A stretch of 64,000 nucleotides of DNA from Enterococcus larvae (GCF_017830045.1 NZ_JAEDXU010000001.1:620001-684000), one strand, 5' to 3'. Shown: positions 18,760 through 28,686, numbered from the stretch's first letter. Notes: generated by a model not told the origin, from the letters alone. Numbers and translations: made by a program.

Positions 18760-19392
18760 CTATTTTACTAATTCATACAAACCATCTACTACTTTATCTG
18801 CCTCAGGGAGATTCTCTTTTTCCCCGATACCGATCACATACATTCCTGCCGCTTTTCCTGCCAAAACTCCTGCTTGAGCATCCTCATACACGACACACTC
18901 TTTCGGCTTTAAACCAAGCCCCTCAGCTGCTTTTAGAAAAACCTCCGGATCGGGCTTCGCATTTTCCACCTTCGTTCCATCAATGATTTCATCAAATAAA
19001 TCATAGATATCCAAGCTTTTCAAAATGGATACTGCATTTTTACTGGCAGAGCCTAAAGAGATTTTCACTTCCTCCTGCTTCAATTGAAGAAGATACTCCT
19101 TTGCTCCTTTCAGCAGCTCATCTACGGTCATATCTTTGATGAATTCCAAGTACCAGTTGTTTTTCATCTCCCGTAGTCGACTTTGCTCCAGCTCATCCTT
19201 TTGAATCCCGCCAATTTCCAAGAGGATTTCTAACGAACGTGCCCGACTTACACCCTTCAGCTGCTCATTATCTGCTTCGCTAAAATCAAAACCTAGCTGG
19301 TTCGCCAGTTTTTTCCATGCCAGATAATGATATTTCGCTGTATCCACCAGTACACCATCTAAATCAAAGATGGCTCCTTTCATTGCTTCCAT
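18760..19392 (-). CDS. pgmB: Beta-phosphoglucomutase
   Basis: This 210-residue HAD-superfamily enzyme converts beta-glucose 1-phosphate to glucose 6-phosphate. The nucleophile motif is FDLDGVLVDT near the N-terminus. The usual HAD features follow: LGSASKN (motif II), a conserved lysine in NAKPDPEVF, and YEDAQAGVLAG (motif III/IV). It directly follows two GH65 phosphorylases, which release beta-glucose 1-phosphate, so the pathway is coherent. I choose ATG 19392 (MEAMKGAIFDLDG) because AAGGTGG lies 6 bp upstream; it overlaps the GH65 stop by 13 bp, which suggests translational coupling. Confidence 0.92.
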   Translation of the reverse strand: MEAMKGAIFDLDGVLVDTAKYHYLAWKKLANQLGFDFSEADNEQLKGVSRARSLEILLEIGGIQKDELEQSRLREMKNNWYLEFIKDMTVDELLKGAKEYLLQLKQEEVKISLGSASKNAVSILKSLDIYDLFDEIIDGTKVENAKPDPEVFLKAAEGLGLKPKECVVYEDAQAGVLAGKAAGMYVIGIGEKENLPEADKVVDGLYELVK

Positions 19393-21563
19393 ATATTTCC
19401 ACCTTCCTTGGTCACTTCTACTTGATAAACATCTTCCTTCACTTGAATCTTGAAGCTCATTTTTTGCCATTTTTCAGGTAATTGAGGTGTAACAGTAATT
19501 TTTCCTTCCCGAATTTCAAGACCAGCAAAGCCCAAAACCGCAGCCATCCATGCTCCACCGTTCGCTGCCGGATGTGTACCGCCAATATAAATTGTTCCGG
19601 CAAATTGCTTAGACTCTCCTGTTAGATCGACAGATGCTGTTTTCATGAAATAGGGGTAGGCCCATTCCGGATCGCCAATATCACAAGCAAGCAATGCATA
19701 AATACAGGGACTCAGCGAAGAACCGTGTTCTGTTCTAGGTTCATAATACTGCCAATTTTTTCTTTTGACTTCTTCTGTATATTCTTCTTTAAATAGGGTC
19801 AATAACAGCACAACATCTGCCTGCTTCAATACTTGAGTATCCGCAGCAACACCATATGCACCGCCCCAATATTCCTTGGGATCGATCAAGCGCGAACGTA
19901 CTGCCTCTACCGTTGCATCCTCCAGTTTAAAATACCCATCAAACTGCTCAATCAAGCCTGTTTCATCATTTGGCTCGGGAACATATAATTCAGCATTCAT
20001 TGCTGCTAATTGCTCCATATCCTCCTGATAATCAAGCTTTCGAATCAATGCCTCACGATAATCCGGAACGTCTCTTAATGCCTCTAACGCCTTCACAGCG
20101 ATGTCGATCGTATACGCAGCCATTTTATTGGTGTAGGCATTATTGTACACACGTTCATGGTATTCATCCGGACCAATCACATCCACCAGCTCAAATCGTT
20201 TTTTCTCTGCCTGATAATACGCGTAGGAGCTATAGAAACGAGCACATTCCAGGATCACTTCTGCCCCGCCATTCAAGAGTAATGAGCGATCATCTGTCAT
20301 TACATAAGTTTGCCAAATGCCGTAAGCAACAGCGCTGCTGATATGAATCTGTTTATCTCTGAAATAAGTCCGCATCGGTCGATTGGTAAATACATCCGTA
20401 ACATTATAATCCGAGCAGGCATCCTGCCCATTCTCCTGACTTTCCCATGCATAAAAGGCACCACGAAAGCCATACTCTGCTGCCTTTGCTCGTGCACCAT
20501 CCAAAGTTTGGATGCGATATTTGATTAGATTTTTTGCTGTTTCAGGGTCAGTATGAAGAAAGAACGGCAGCATAAACATCTCTGTATCCCAGAATACGGC
20601 ACCTTTATATGTCTGACCGGACAATCCTCTTGCCGGAATAGAAGTAGTCTGTCCATGCTGAGGGGCAAGAATCAACAGCTGATAGATACTATAGCGAAGC
20701 GCCAGCTGTGCTTTTTCGTCTCCTTCAATCAAAACGTCCGACATTGTCCAACGCTCTTTCCATTCTTCCACATGCTTACTTTTTGCCAGCTTATACCCTG
20801 TCTTATTTGCAGAAAAACTGGCCTTGATTGCCTGCTCTAAAGGAATCTCTACATCCTGAGAAGTGTATACAGCAACAGCTTTGGTAAAATGATAGCTCTT
20901 ACCTGCCTGAGCGATAAACTCGATTTGACGAAATAGTCCTTTTTCCGTTTCAAAAATACGTACCTCCCCTTCGAATGATAAGGAAATCGTATCTGCCACC
21001 GCAATCTTATGGCCTAATTCCCCACTTACCGCAGTCACTGCAATCGTCCGACTTTCTGAATAATAGCTGTAATCAAATAAATGAGGACCGTTGATATCCC
21101 AGACATCGCCATCGATTCCAGTAACTAGTCGAACTCTTGCTGTTTTTTCTAAAGAAAAGGAATAAATCATATGCAGCAGATGATTATCTGTACTGCTCGC
21201 AAAACGATCACTTTCTATAGTCACTTTTCCAGCACGCCCTGAGAAAACTGTTTTACGCTGATGAATTGCCCGCAACATGTCCAACTGTTGAGAATGTGCC
21301 ACGATTTCACCCGTACGAAGATCATGTGGTTCATCCTCAACAAACAATTGTGTATATAGCCCATTTGGTGCGTTGATTGGTTCACGCCAGGCAGTCCCCT
21401 GCTGATCATAGATACCAGATAAGTTACATGCCGGAAGCTCTTCTTTTCCATATTCTTCCATTGTGCCGCGATAACCAAAATAACCATTTCCTATGAGAAA
21501 CTTATTTCCAAAATCAATCGTCTTTTCAAGCTGTCTGCCAGCTTCTGAAATAATCCAACTCAT
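19380..21563 (-). CDS. Glycoside hydrolase family 65 phosphorylase (kojibiose/nigerose-like)
   Basis: The protein is 727 residues, typical for GH65. It has the N-terminal beta-sandwich (GNGYFGYRGTMEEYGKEE), an (alpha/alpha)6 barrel, and the catalytic acid region VIGPDEYHERVYNNAYTN with the glutamate near residue 470. A phosphate-binding HGSSLSPCIY and the C-terminal GGAWMAAVLGF are also present. GH65 phosphorylases split an alpha-glucoside with phosphate, inverting to beta-glucose 1-phosphate. The HERV loop differs from the partner enzyme and suggests an alpha-1,2 or alpha-1,3 disaccharide rather than maltose; that is inference. ATG 21563 has AGGAGG upstream. The product feeds pgmB, which overlaps its 3' end. 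Confidence 0.87.
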   Translation of the reverse strand: MSWIISEAGRQLEKTIDFGNKFLIGNGYFGYRGTMEEYGKEELPACNLSGIYDQQGTAWREPINAPNGLYTQLFVEDEPHDLRTGEIVAHSQQLDMLRAIHQRKTVFSGRAGKVTIESDRFASSTDNHLLHMIYSFSLEKTARVRLVTGIDGDVWDINGPHLFDYSYYSESRTIAVTAVSGELGHKIAVADTISLSFEGEVRIFETEKGLFRQIEFIAQAGKSYHFTKAVAVYTSQDVEIPLEQAIKASFSANKTGYKLAKSKHVEEWKERWTMSDVLIEGDEKAQLALRYSIYQLLILAPQHGQTTSIPARGLSGQTYKGAVFWDTEMFMLPFFLHTDPETAKNLIKYRIQTLDGARAKAAEYGFRGAFYAWESQENGQDACSDYNVTDVFTNRPMRTYFRDKQIHISSAVAYGIWQTYVMTDDRSLLLNGGAEVILECARFYSSYAYYQAEKKRFELVDVIGPDEYHERVYNNAYTNKMAAYTIDIAVKALEALRDVPDYREALIRKLDYQEDMEQLAAMNAELYVPEPNDETGLIEQFDGYFKLEDATVEAVRSRLIDPKEYWGGAYGVAADTQVLKQADVVLLLTLFKEEYTEEVKRKNWQYYEPRTEHGSSLSPCIYALLACDIGDPEWAYPYFMKTASVDLTGESKQFAGTIYIGGTHPAANGGAWMAAVLGFAGLEIREGKITVTPQLPEKWQKMSFKIQVKEDVYQVEVTKEGGNIWKQ

Positions 21564-21764
21564 GATTTTCCTCCTCTGCCTTTTCATCTGCTAAAATCAA
21601 TCCAGCAGCTTTTCACAACTTGCTCTCGCTTTTGATCCATCAAACATTATTCATAGAGATTTCTTTAGCCAAAAGAGATGGATCGCTGTTGTTCAACTCT
21701 CCATCTCTCACTGTTGGCAAAAGCTCATTTATTCCGCTAGATAAACACTTGCTGAATCAACTTG

Positions 21765-24080
21765 TTACACTTGCTGCAGCTTTTCTTTAGGGATAGCCAG
21801 CTCCGTTCCTTCTGCATCAATCAATCGTTCTTCTCCATACACAGATAAAAGAATGCTTTCTCCCTTCACTATGCTTATCTTAGCCGTTGACCTTGTTACC
21901 TTCACTTCTACAATACGATTTCGGTACTCGATGCGGAATGAATAACCGTCCCATTGTTTTGGCACTACCGGGCTAAGAATCAGCTGACTGCCGTCACTGC
22001 GTAATCCGCCAAAACCATAGACAATATTCATCCAGGCAGCGGCAATTGAGGTCGTGTGCAGTCCTTCGTTCGTGTTTCGATTGTAGTTATCCAAATCCAT
22101 TCGAGTAGCAAAGCTGAAGAAGTCAAAGGCTTCATCAAATTTTCCTAACTCAGCCGCCAATACGGAATGAATAGACGGTGACAAAGAAGACTCATGAATC
22201 GTTCTCGGTTCATAATAATCATAATTGACTCGCTTAGATTCTTCTGAAAACCGCTGATTATACAAAAACTGAAACATCAGTACATCCGGCTGTTTGATCA
22301 TATCATTTCGATAAATCCGATCATACGACCAGTGACTGTATAATGGAAAATCAGAAATTGGAATCTGGTCGATATCAATATGCGGCAAATCAAAATATCC
22401 TTCATGTTGTTCGATCACACCATCCTCACTTTCGAAGAAAAGCGTTTCTTCTGCGGAGTGCTGCCACTGACGCCATTCTTCTTCAGTGAGATTGGTTTTA
22501 GTCAACAACTGCTTCAGCTGTCCAGGTGCTTCCACACTCATTTCCTCAAGCACTTGAATCGTAAAGTCAAAGGTCTGTTGCGCCATATAATTTGTATAAG
22601 CATTATGATTGACCATGACCTGAAATTCATCTGGTCCCATCACACCATAAAAGCCAAATTTTTTCGTCAACTGACTCCAATCACCTCGAGATTCTAAAAA
22701 TCGAGAAATTTCCACCAGCATTTCAACGCCATGATCATAAAGAAAATCTTGATCCTCTGTCAAATGAACATAATGCCAGATACCATAAGCAACGCCTGTA
22801 CTTGGTTGAAACTGTGTACTGGCGTGCTGCCAAAGATCACAGGCTTCTTCACCATTCAAGGTGGCTATTGGGTAACAAGCCCCTGTACAGTCCAAATCAC
22901 GTGCTCTTTTTCTTGCTGCATCCAACGTAGAATAGCGAAATTCCAACAGATTTTTTGCTGCTTTTGGATTGTTGAATAGATAGTAGGGGAGGCAGCAGGT
23001 CTCTGTATCCCAGAACGCATGCCCGCTATAGGCTTCTCCCGTCAATCCTTTAGCCCCAATATTATTGGAAGGATTCTGTCCATGATACGTCTGCTGCAGT
23101 TGGAAGATGCAAAAACGAATTCCTTGTTGATTTTTCTCATCGCCATCAATTTGGATATCAAAGTGATCCCAAATGTATGTCCAATAATCCTTCTGATCTT
23201 TTTTAGCTTGTTCATAACCTAGCTTCACTGAGTCAGCTAGTGCTGTACTACCTTCCTGCCACATAACATCCTTTGATACTTCTTGTTTTTTGATCACATT
23301 CACAACTAACTTTTTAACAATTGTTTCTTCATTCTTAGTCAATGGTATAGTCAAGCTATAGCTGATTTTCTTTTCAGCCTCTATTTTCTTCTTTTCATAT
23401 GCTTGATTGATTTCTAGATGGAAACCAGAGAAAATTTGCTGTTTTGTCGTAAGTGTTTGTCCGATGATTGCTAAATCCCCCTGATCATTCAGCGTCCCCT
23501 TCTCCTGCTCTTTCCAAAAAGAAATTGGTTCTTCCCCATGCTTTGTATTGAAATCAATCCCCATACTTACATGAATATCGCCTGAGAAGTTTAGTGGTTC
23601 GAAACTAAGCTGCTGATACCCATTTGATGACTTCTCCATATGAAGAAATCGCTCAAACCTCACCTTTAGCTGCTTCCCTGTCTTTGTCTTCCAGATAAAC
23701 GAGCGCGTTAAAACACCAGTTTTCAAATCCAGTTCACGATAAAAATCATCCAAATGAACCCTATTCATATCCAGCGTTTCATCTTCCAAACGAATCTCTG
23801 TATCCAGCCAATTCACTGCATTCAACATAAAATGTGGTTTTGTTACAATTCCTTTGTAGTGTGAAAGTGCTTCTTTTCGACTGAACTCATAAATACCATT
23901 AAAATAGCTTCCCAGAAGACTGTCACCAGAGGTTCCCTCTTCAAAATAACCGCGAATCCCCATATATTCATTTCCTAAAGAAAAAATCGATTCAGTTACA
24001 CGTTCATACTCTGGATCAAAACCTTCTTCAATGATTTTCCAAGGATCTAATTTAAAATAATCATCTGCAGCTTTTGCCAT
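21765..24080 (-). CDS. Glycoside hydrolase family 65 phosphorylase (second paralogue)
   Basis: This 771-residue GH65 enzyme is closer to maltose-phosphorylase-type proteins over its N-terminus (FSLGNEYMGIRGYFEEG) and barrel (GHAFWDTETCCLPYYLF). The catalytic glutamate is in GFYGVMGPDEFQVMVNHN, near residue 488, with HESSLSPSIHS as the phosphate-binding region. The QVMVNHN segment differs from the paralogue at 19380 (HERVYNN), in a loop near the acceptor site, so the two probably take different alpha-glucosides. A 200-bp gap separates them. It is expected to be cytoplasmic and to release beta-glucose 1-phosphate for pgmB. The exact substrate is unresolved. Confidence 0.87.
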   Translation of the reverse strand: MAKAADDYFKLDPWKIIEEGFDPEYERVTESIFSLGNEYMGIRGYFEEGTSGDSLLGSYFNGIYEFSRKEALSHYKGIVTKPHFMLNAVNWLDTEIRLEDETLDMNRVHLDDFYRELDLKTGVLTRSFIWKTKTGKQLKVRFERFLHMEKSSNGYQQLSFEPLNFSGDIHVSMGIDFNTKHGEEPISFWKEQEKGTLNDQGDLAIIGQTLTTKQQIFSGFHLEINQAYEKKKIEAEKKISYSLTIPLTKNEETIVKKLVVNVIKKQEVSKDVMWQEGSTALADSVKLGYEQAKKDQKDYWTYIWDHFDIQIDGDEKNQQGIRFCIFQLQQTYHGQNPSNNIGAKGLTGEAYSGHAFWDTETCCLPYYLFNNPKAAKNLLEFRYSTLDAARKRARDLDCTGACYPIATLNGEEACDLWQHASTQFQPSTGVAYGIWHYVHLTEDQDFLYDHGVEMLVEISRFLESRGDWSQLTKKFGFYGVMGPDEFQVMVNHNAYTNYMAQQTFDFTIQVLEEMSVEAPGQLKQLLTKTNLTEEEWRQWQHSAEETLFFESEDGVIEQHEGYFDLPHIDIDQIPISDFPLYSHWSYDRIYRNDMIKQPDVLMFQFLYNQRFSEESKRVNYDYYEPRTIHESSLSPSIHSVLAAELGKFDEAFDFFSFATRMDLDNYNRNTNEGLHTTSIAAAWMNIVYGFGGLRSDGSQLILSPVVPKQWDGYSFRIEYRNRIVEVKVTRSTAKISIVKGESILLSVYGEERLIDAEGTELAIPKEKLQQV

Positions 24081-24124
24081 AAATTACACACCACCATTTT
24101 TCATTTAAGGTACTTTTTTTGAAT

Positions 24125-24166
24125 AAGAGACCGAGGATGTCCACAAAAACATCCCTGTCCTATCTC
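24125..24166 (-). terminator. Hairpin between lacI-type regulator and GH65 gene
   Basis: GGATGT and ACATCC, extended by GAGA/TCTC, form an imperfect hairpin right after the regulator stop. An A/T-rich tail follows on the minus strand. It may act as a weak terminator or processing site within the operon. Confidence 0.35.
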
Positions 24167-24181
24167 ATTTTTTTCTATTGT

Positions 24182-25207
24182 CTAATTGATTTTTGTTACA
24201 GATTGACGAACAATCAGCTCACCTGAAAGTAAATACAGCGGCTGAACCTCTTCATCAGACTGATCTATGATTGCGATCAGCTTTATTAATGCCATCTCAC
24301 CTTTTTTTACATGATCCAAACGAATTGTTGTCAGCGGCGGATCATTGATCTCTGCATAACGAATATCATCAAAGCCGATGATAGATATCTTTTCTTTATC
24401 ATACATGCCCTGTTCTTTCAAAAAATGGATAAAGGATGCAGCCAAAAAATCGGCTGTTACGACAACAGCTGTAAACTTCTGCAGCTGTTTAGCCATTTTG
24501 TCAAACTCACTTCGACGAAATAGATATTTCCGTTCAAAGCTAAGCTGATGATCCTTCAAAGCCTTCTTAAAGCCTTGATATCGCTGCTCAATGACTCCCG
24601 TTGTGTCTTCATCAAATGGATAGGTCAGAAAGGCAAATTTTTCATGACCGTTCTCAATCAGAAAATTCGTTGCAATCATTCCAGCTTCGAAATCATCCGA
24701 ATTGATGAATACTCGATCATGGCTGTTTTCAGCCAGATACTCCTGTTTTTTTGCTAAATGCGTATCAACAAATACGATCGGCGACTGGATGATCTTGTTT
24801 ATCTCACTATAAAACTGCGGAGAAACACCAACAGCAATGAACCCTTCAAATTTCCAATTCCTTTGAACCGCTTCCACATCTTCAACAGAAGTCACATTAT
24901 GGATCAGAGTGAACATTCCGGCCTCTTTCGCCTTACGTTCAATCCCCTCCAGCACCTCTGTAACGAAGGGATCTGAGAAATCAACATCCACTTTATCCGA
25001 GTAGTACAGCAATCCTATCAGCTTAGAGGAGGACTGTACCAACGCTCGTGCATTCATATTCGGTGTATAATTATATTTCTTGATGATCTCTTCGATCAGT
25101 TCAATTTTATCTTTAGAAACTCGATGAGCCTTTTTATTGATGACATTAGAAACAGTGGTGATACTCACCCCAGCTTCTTTGGCAATCTGTTTGATTGTTA
25201 CCCGCAT
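24182..25207 (-). CDS. LacI-family transcriptional regulator of the alpha-glucoside cluster
   Basis: This 341-residue regulator has the LacI helix-turn-helix at its N-terminus (MRVTIKQIAKEAGVSITTVS followed by NVINKK). A periplasmic-binding-protein-like effector domain follows, with the usual SIIGFDDIRYAE and PPLTTIRLD motifs. It should repress this sugar operon and respond to the imported sugar or its product. Two copies of a 14-bp palindrome at 28641 and 28673 are its likely operators. ATG 25207 and GTG 25216 are both possible starts; I prefer the ATG because the family begins there. It has its own promoter (25240-25269). Confidence 0.88.
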   Translation of the reverse strand: MRVTIKQIAKEAGVSITTVSNVINKKAHRVSKDKIELIEEIIKKYNYTPNMNARALVQSSSKLIGLLYYSDKVDVDFSDPFVTEVLEGIERKAKEAGMFTLIHNVTSVEDVEAVQRNWKFEGFIAVGVSPQFYSEINKIIQSPIVFVDTHLAKKQEYLAENSHDRVFINSDDFEAGMIATNFLIENGHEKFAFLTYPFDEDTTGVIEQRYQGFKKALKDHQLSFERKYLFRRSEFDKMAKQLQKFTAVVVTADFLAASFIHFLKEQGMYDKEKISIIGFDDIRYAEINDPPLTTIRLDHVKKGEMALIKLIAIIDQSDEEVQPLYLLSGELIVRQSVTKIN

Positions 25208-25239
25208 ATTCTTCACCGTCTTCTTGTTTATTTACAACT

Positions 25240-25269
25240 ATTATATCTGTAAGTCAAAATAGTATGCAA
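25240..25269 (-). promoter_or_regulatory. Predicted internal promoter of the LacI-type regulator
   Basis: -35 TTGCAT (25264-25269) and -10 TATAAT (25240-25245) are 18 bp apart on the minus strand. The promoter lies in the 73-bp gap between the permease and the regulator. Confidence 0.55.
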
Positions 25270-25280
25270 ACTTTCTTTTC

Positions 25281-26093
25281 TTATTTTCCCGAACCCGTTG
25301 CCACACCGGCAATAAACTGCTTCTGGAAAATGATATAAACAATGATTACCGGGATAATGGATATTGATGTTGCTGCAAACAAACCACCATAATCCGTACC
25401 ATATTGTCCGTTGAACATACGTAGTCCAACAGAAATCAATTGCTTCTTCTCATCGTTGATCACTAAGAAGGGCCACAGGAAGTCTTCCCAGCTCCATAAG
25501 AACTGAAAAATTGCTAGACTGGCAATCGTATTACGGGACATTGGCAAAATGATCTTATGGAAAATAAAGAAATCTGATGCCCCATCGACCCGCGCAGCCT
25601 CAAGCATTTCATCAGAAATTTGTGAAATGGACTGGCGGAACATGAAAATCCCAAATCCACTCACCATAGCCGGAATGATCAATGCTTTATAAGAATCCAG
25701 CCAACCGAAATCCATCATCATCTCATATTTTGGAATGATCGTTACCGCCCATGGCAGCATCATCGTACTTAGTACGACACCAAACAACAAATTTCTTCCT
25801 TTAAAACGGAACTTTGCAAAAACAAATCCCACCAATGCGCTTGAATAAATCGTAATGGCTGTGATTGCTACTGAGATGAACAAACTATTGAAGAACATCC
25901 GCATAAAATTGAACTTCTCTTGAACATCTACATAGTTTTGAAATGTGCTGGGTGTTGGAAACAGCCCGCCATCCACTCTGACGATCTCCTGATTGGTTGC
26001 AAAGGAAGATAGAAGCATCCAGACAAACGGCACAACTGTTACCAATGCTAAAAACAACAAGAATAGATTGAAAAAGATCTTTTTCGTTTTCAT
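25281..26093 (-). CDS. Carbohydrate ABC transporter permease (MalG type)
   Basis: This 270-residue inner-membrane protein has six hydrophobic helices and the EAA loop EAARVDGASDFFIFHKIILP that docks to the ATPase. The C-terminus GVATGSGK is typical of MalG/CUT1 permeases. It overlaps the preceding MalF-type permease by 4 bp (ATGA). Together they form the channel for the binding protein at 27227. No ATPase gene is in the cluster, so a shared MsmK-type ATPase encoded elsewhere is expected. Confidence 0.92.
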   Translation of the reverse strand: MKTKKIFFNLFLLFLALVTVVPFVWMLLSSFATNQEIVRVDGGLFPTPSTFQNYVDVQEKFNFMRMFFNSLFISVAITAITIYSSALVGFVFAKFRFKGRNLLFGVVLSTMMLPWAVTIIPKYEMMMDFGWLDSYKALIIPAMVSGFGIFMFRQSISQISDEMLEAARVDGASDFFIFHKIILPMSRNTIASLAIFQFLWSWEDFLWPFLVINDEKKQLISVGLRMFNGQYGTDYGGLFAATSISIIPVIIVYIIFQKQFIAGVATGSGK

Positions 26094-26968
26094 TTATCCA
26101 ACTTCCCTTCCCCGGTGATTTTAAACATGATGATCGTTAAAGCACCAATAATCACAAATAGAATGATTGCCATAGCAGAAGCGGTCCCAAAATTATATTT
26201 TTCAAATGCTTCGTCAAAAATCAGATATGAAATAACATAGGTGCTTGTTCCCGGTCCGCCTTTCGTCATGATCAATATTTGAATATACGCTTGTAAATAT
26301 GTAATCAGTGACGTGATCACAACAAACAATGTTGTTGGTCGCAGCAGAGGCCAAGTGATACGGCTGAATTTCTGCCATTTATTCGCACCGTCAATATCCG
26401 CTGCTTCAAATACATCCTCCGGCAGACCCATCAAACCTCCTAGAAAGATCACTGTCGCATACCCGAAGTCCTTCCAAATCGTCATGATAATAATTGCAGG
26501 CATCGCCCATTTCGAGTTCATCAACCAGTTGATATCTAAATCGAAGATTTTGTTGATCAGACCGAACTGCGGATTGAACATCCACATCCAGACAAAGGAT
26601 ACAGCTACCAGCGGCGTGATCGTCGGCATGTAAAACATTCCTCTGAAGAAGGTTTTGAAGCGTGCCAATTTTGAATACAGCAACGTCGCTAAACCTAATC
26701 CAAGCACAACCCGAAACAATACAGCAAAGAATGAAAAAATGAATGTATTGCTCATTGAGCTCCAAAACAGCTTGTTCGTTAAGACATTTTTAAAATTCTC
26801 AAAACCAACATAATCGTATTTATCAATCAGTGGATTCCAGTCGTGTAAACTTCCCGCAAAAGCTTTATAGATTGGATAAACTAGAAAAATAGCAAAATAG
26901 ATGACCAATAATGTGATCGTCACATTCCTTAGATTTATGAATGCAGGTTTTATTGTTTTTTGTTCCAT
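26090..26968 (-). CDS. Carbohydrate ABC transporter permease (MalF type)
   Basis: This 292-residue membrane protein has six TM helices, the first at about residues 14-34. Its EAA motif EAADIDGANKWQKFSRITWP matches CUT1 permeases. The start at ATG 26968 (MEQKTIKPAF) has GGGGGAG at good spacing; a much longer frame upstream runs through an inverted repeat and is not coding. It pairs with the MalG-type permease that overlaps its stop codon. It lies 258 bp after the binding-protein gene, with a hairpin between them. Confidence 0.92.
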   Translation of the reverse strand: MEQKTIKPAFINLRNVTITLLVIYFAIFLVYPIYKAFAGSLHDWNPLIDKYDYVGFENFKNVLTNKLFWSSMSNTFIFSFFAVLFRVVLGLGLATLLYSKLARFKTFFRGMFYMPTITPLVAVSFVWMWMFNPQFGLINKIFDLDINWLMNSKWAMPAIIIMTIWKDFGYATVIFLGGLMGLPEDVFEAADIDGANKWQKFSRITWPLLRPTTLFVVITSLITYLQAYIQILIMTKGGPGTSTYVISYLIFDEAFEKYNFGTASAMAIILFVIIGALTIIMFKITGEGKLDK

Positions 26969-27068
26969 GATTACTCCCCCTTCATTCTTTTGAAAGAGAG
27001 TGGTACGATAGTCAGTTCCCACTCTTTTATTTACTCTAAAGCTGAATAAACAGTGTTCCAATCTCTTT

Positions 27069-27185
27069 GTGCTTCGAGGATCAGAGCGAAGCGAGAACCG
27101 TAGACGCAAAAGCAGCTCACTCGGAAATAAGCCGAATACTCTCAAAAATATGAGAAACAGTTTTCGGATCATCCGGCTTATTTCC
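27069..27185. repeat. Intercistronic inverted repeat (AAATAAGCCG family)
   Basis: GGAAATAAGCCG (27123-27134) pairs with CGGCTTATTTCC (27174-27185), with further pairing inside. Next to it, 27069-27082 is the inverse of a 14-nt motif at 3289. It sits between the binding-protein and permease genes, where a hairpin could lower downstream expression. Confidence 0.65.
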
Positions 27186-27226
27186 CAGAGCTTAACGCTT
27201 TTATCTCAACCTCTTTCAAAACCTAT

Positions 27227-28615
27227 CTATTTTGCTTCGTCAAAGAATTCATAGCTGGATTCAAGTGAAGTGAAATCGGTATCCTTCATTTCAGACTCCA
27301 TCTTTTCTTGTCCATCTTTGATTGCTTGCTTCATATCTTTTCCGTTATAAAGCACATCGTCCAAGGTTTGATCTGCAGTTTTTTCTACAGTTGCTGGAAA
27401 TGCTCCCGGCCAAATCAAGCGATCAACACGAGGTGCAATGGCACTCAAAACCGGATTTTCTAAAATTTCAGAATCATCTGCCAACGATTTTTTCGTAGGG
27501 AATGATGCAAGTGAGAGTGCACCTTTTTTAGAGTACTCATCATTTGCTAAACAATATTTCAAGAAATCCTGAGCAACAGCCTGCTGCTCATCTGTTTGGT
27601 TCTTATTGATTCCCGGCGTACTTTCCCCGTTATAACGGTCATAAGCAAATGGTGTTTCTTCTGTTGGTGTCGGCGTAGCAAAAACACCGAAATCAATATC
27701 AGGATAGTTGGTATTCAGTTCGTTCAAATACCAGCCCCACATATAAACCATGGCTGATTGACCATTACCAAAGCTCTGTTTTGCTTCTTTACCAAAGTCT
27801 TTTGATCCAACCTTATCTTTTTCATACAGATCAATCAGGAACTGCATATTTTCAATCGTTGTCTCATTATCATAGTTGACCTTCGTGCCATCTTCATTGA
27901 ACAACAGTGTTCCTTTTTGATAGTTCAGGCCTTCATAAATTGCACTGTAATTTTCAAAGTTATAGTTGAAGCCAGCCTGTGTGATTTGACCATCTTCTGT
28001 TTTTGTCAGCTTTTTCGCTACTTCTCGGAACTGATCCCAGGTTTTAGGGATGTCTGCATCAGTCAGTCCAGCTTCTTTCCACATTGCCTTGTTGTAATAA
28101 ATATTTCCTGTATTGATCAAGCTGTCTGTATAATAAACCTTGCCGTCGATCACATGAGGATCAACAGATGTGAAATCTGCTTTTAAGTCATCCACTGGAA
28201 TGTCATAAGGAGCCAAGTATGGAATCAAAATGTCATGCTGCGAATTATGAATATTAAAAATTGCTGGTCCATCCTTGCCCTTTAGTGACAATGGCAGTTT
28301 TGTCCAATAATCTTCCCACGGTTGATTGACAATCTTGATTTCAACATTAGGATAGATTTTCTCATATTCCTTTGCCATTTCAATCGCCGGATCGCCTTCA
28401 TTCCATGTCCAATAGTCAATTTTGATTGGTTCCCCTTTGTTTACAAGCTTGTTGGGATCAAACTGAACAGTCTGACCAAGGACATCCATGCCTTTATCTT
28501 CTGTTGTATCCTTTGTACCAGAGCTTGCCCCTTCATCTTTACTGGATGAGGAACAGGCAGCCAACCCGCCAACTAGTAATACTGAAAACAATGCTGTGAT
28601 GAACTTCTTTTTCAT
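27227..28615 (-). CDS. Sugar ABC transporter substrate-binding lipoprotein
   Basis: This 462-residue protein starts with a lipoprotein signal peptide; the lipobox LAAC is at residues 18-21, followed by a Ser-rich linker. The mature part is a family 1 extracellular solute-binding protein (CUT1/MalE-like), with IDYWTWNEGDPAIEMAKEYE early and DYWTKLPLSL later. It should capture an alpha-glucoside outside the membrane for the two permeases downstream. It is the first gene of the operon, directly behind the operator/cre promoter region at 28641-28709. The ribosome site is AGGAGGG. The ligand is unknown; the two GH65 enzymes suggest a glucose disaccharide or oligosaccharide. Confidence 0.92.
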   Translation of the reverse strand: MKKKFITALFSVLLVGGLAACSSSSKDEGASSGTKDTTEDKGMDVLGQTVQFDPNKLVNKGEPIKIDYWTWNEGDPAIEMAKEYEKIYPNVEIKIVNQPWEDYWTKLPLSLKGKDGPAIFNIHNSQHDILIPYLAPYDIPVDDLKADFTSVDPHVIDGKVYYTDSLINTGNIYYNKAMWKEAGLTDADIPKTWDQFREVAKKLTKTEDGQITQAGFNYNFENYSAIYEGLNYQKGTLLFNEDGTKVNYDNETTIENMQFLIDLYEKDKVGSKDFGKEAKQSFGNGQSAMVYMWGWYLNELNTNYPDIDFGVFATPTPTEETPFAYDRYNGESTPGINKNQTDEQQAVAQDFLKYCLANDEYSKKGALSLASFPTKKSLADDSEILENPVLSAIAPRVDRLIWPGAFPATVEKTADQTLDDVLYNGKDMKQAIKDGQEKMESEMKDTDFTSLESSYEFFDEAK

Positions 28616-28640
28616 TGTAAGCCCTCCTAGAATTTATAAG

Positions 28641-28686
28641 GTTTAACGTTAAACTTAATCTTACAAGACCAAGTTTAACGTTAAAC
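28641..28686 (-). promoter_or_regulatory. Two identical LacI-type operators
   Basis: GTTTAACGTTAAAC occurs at 28641-28654 and 28673-28686. Each is a perfect 14-bp palindrome, centred 32 bp apart, about three helical turns. That geometry would suit cooperative binding by the LacI-type regulator in this cluster. Confidence 0.8.
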
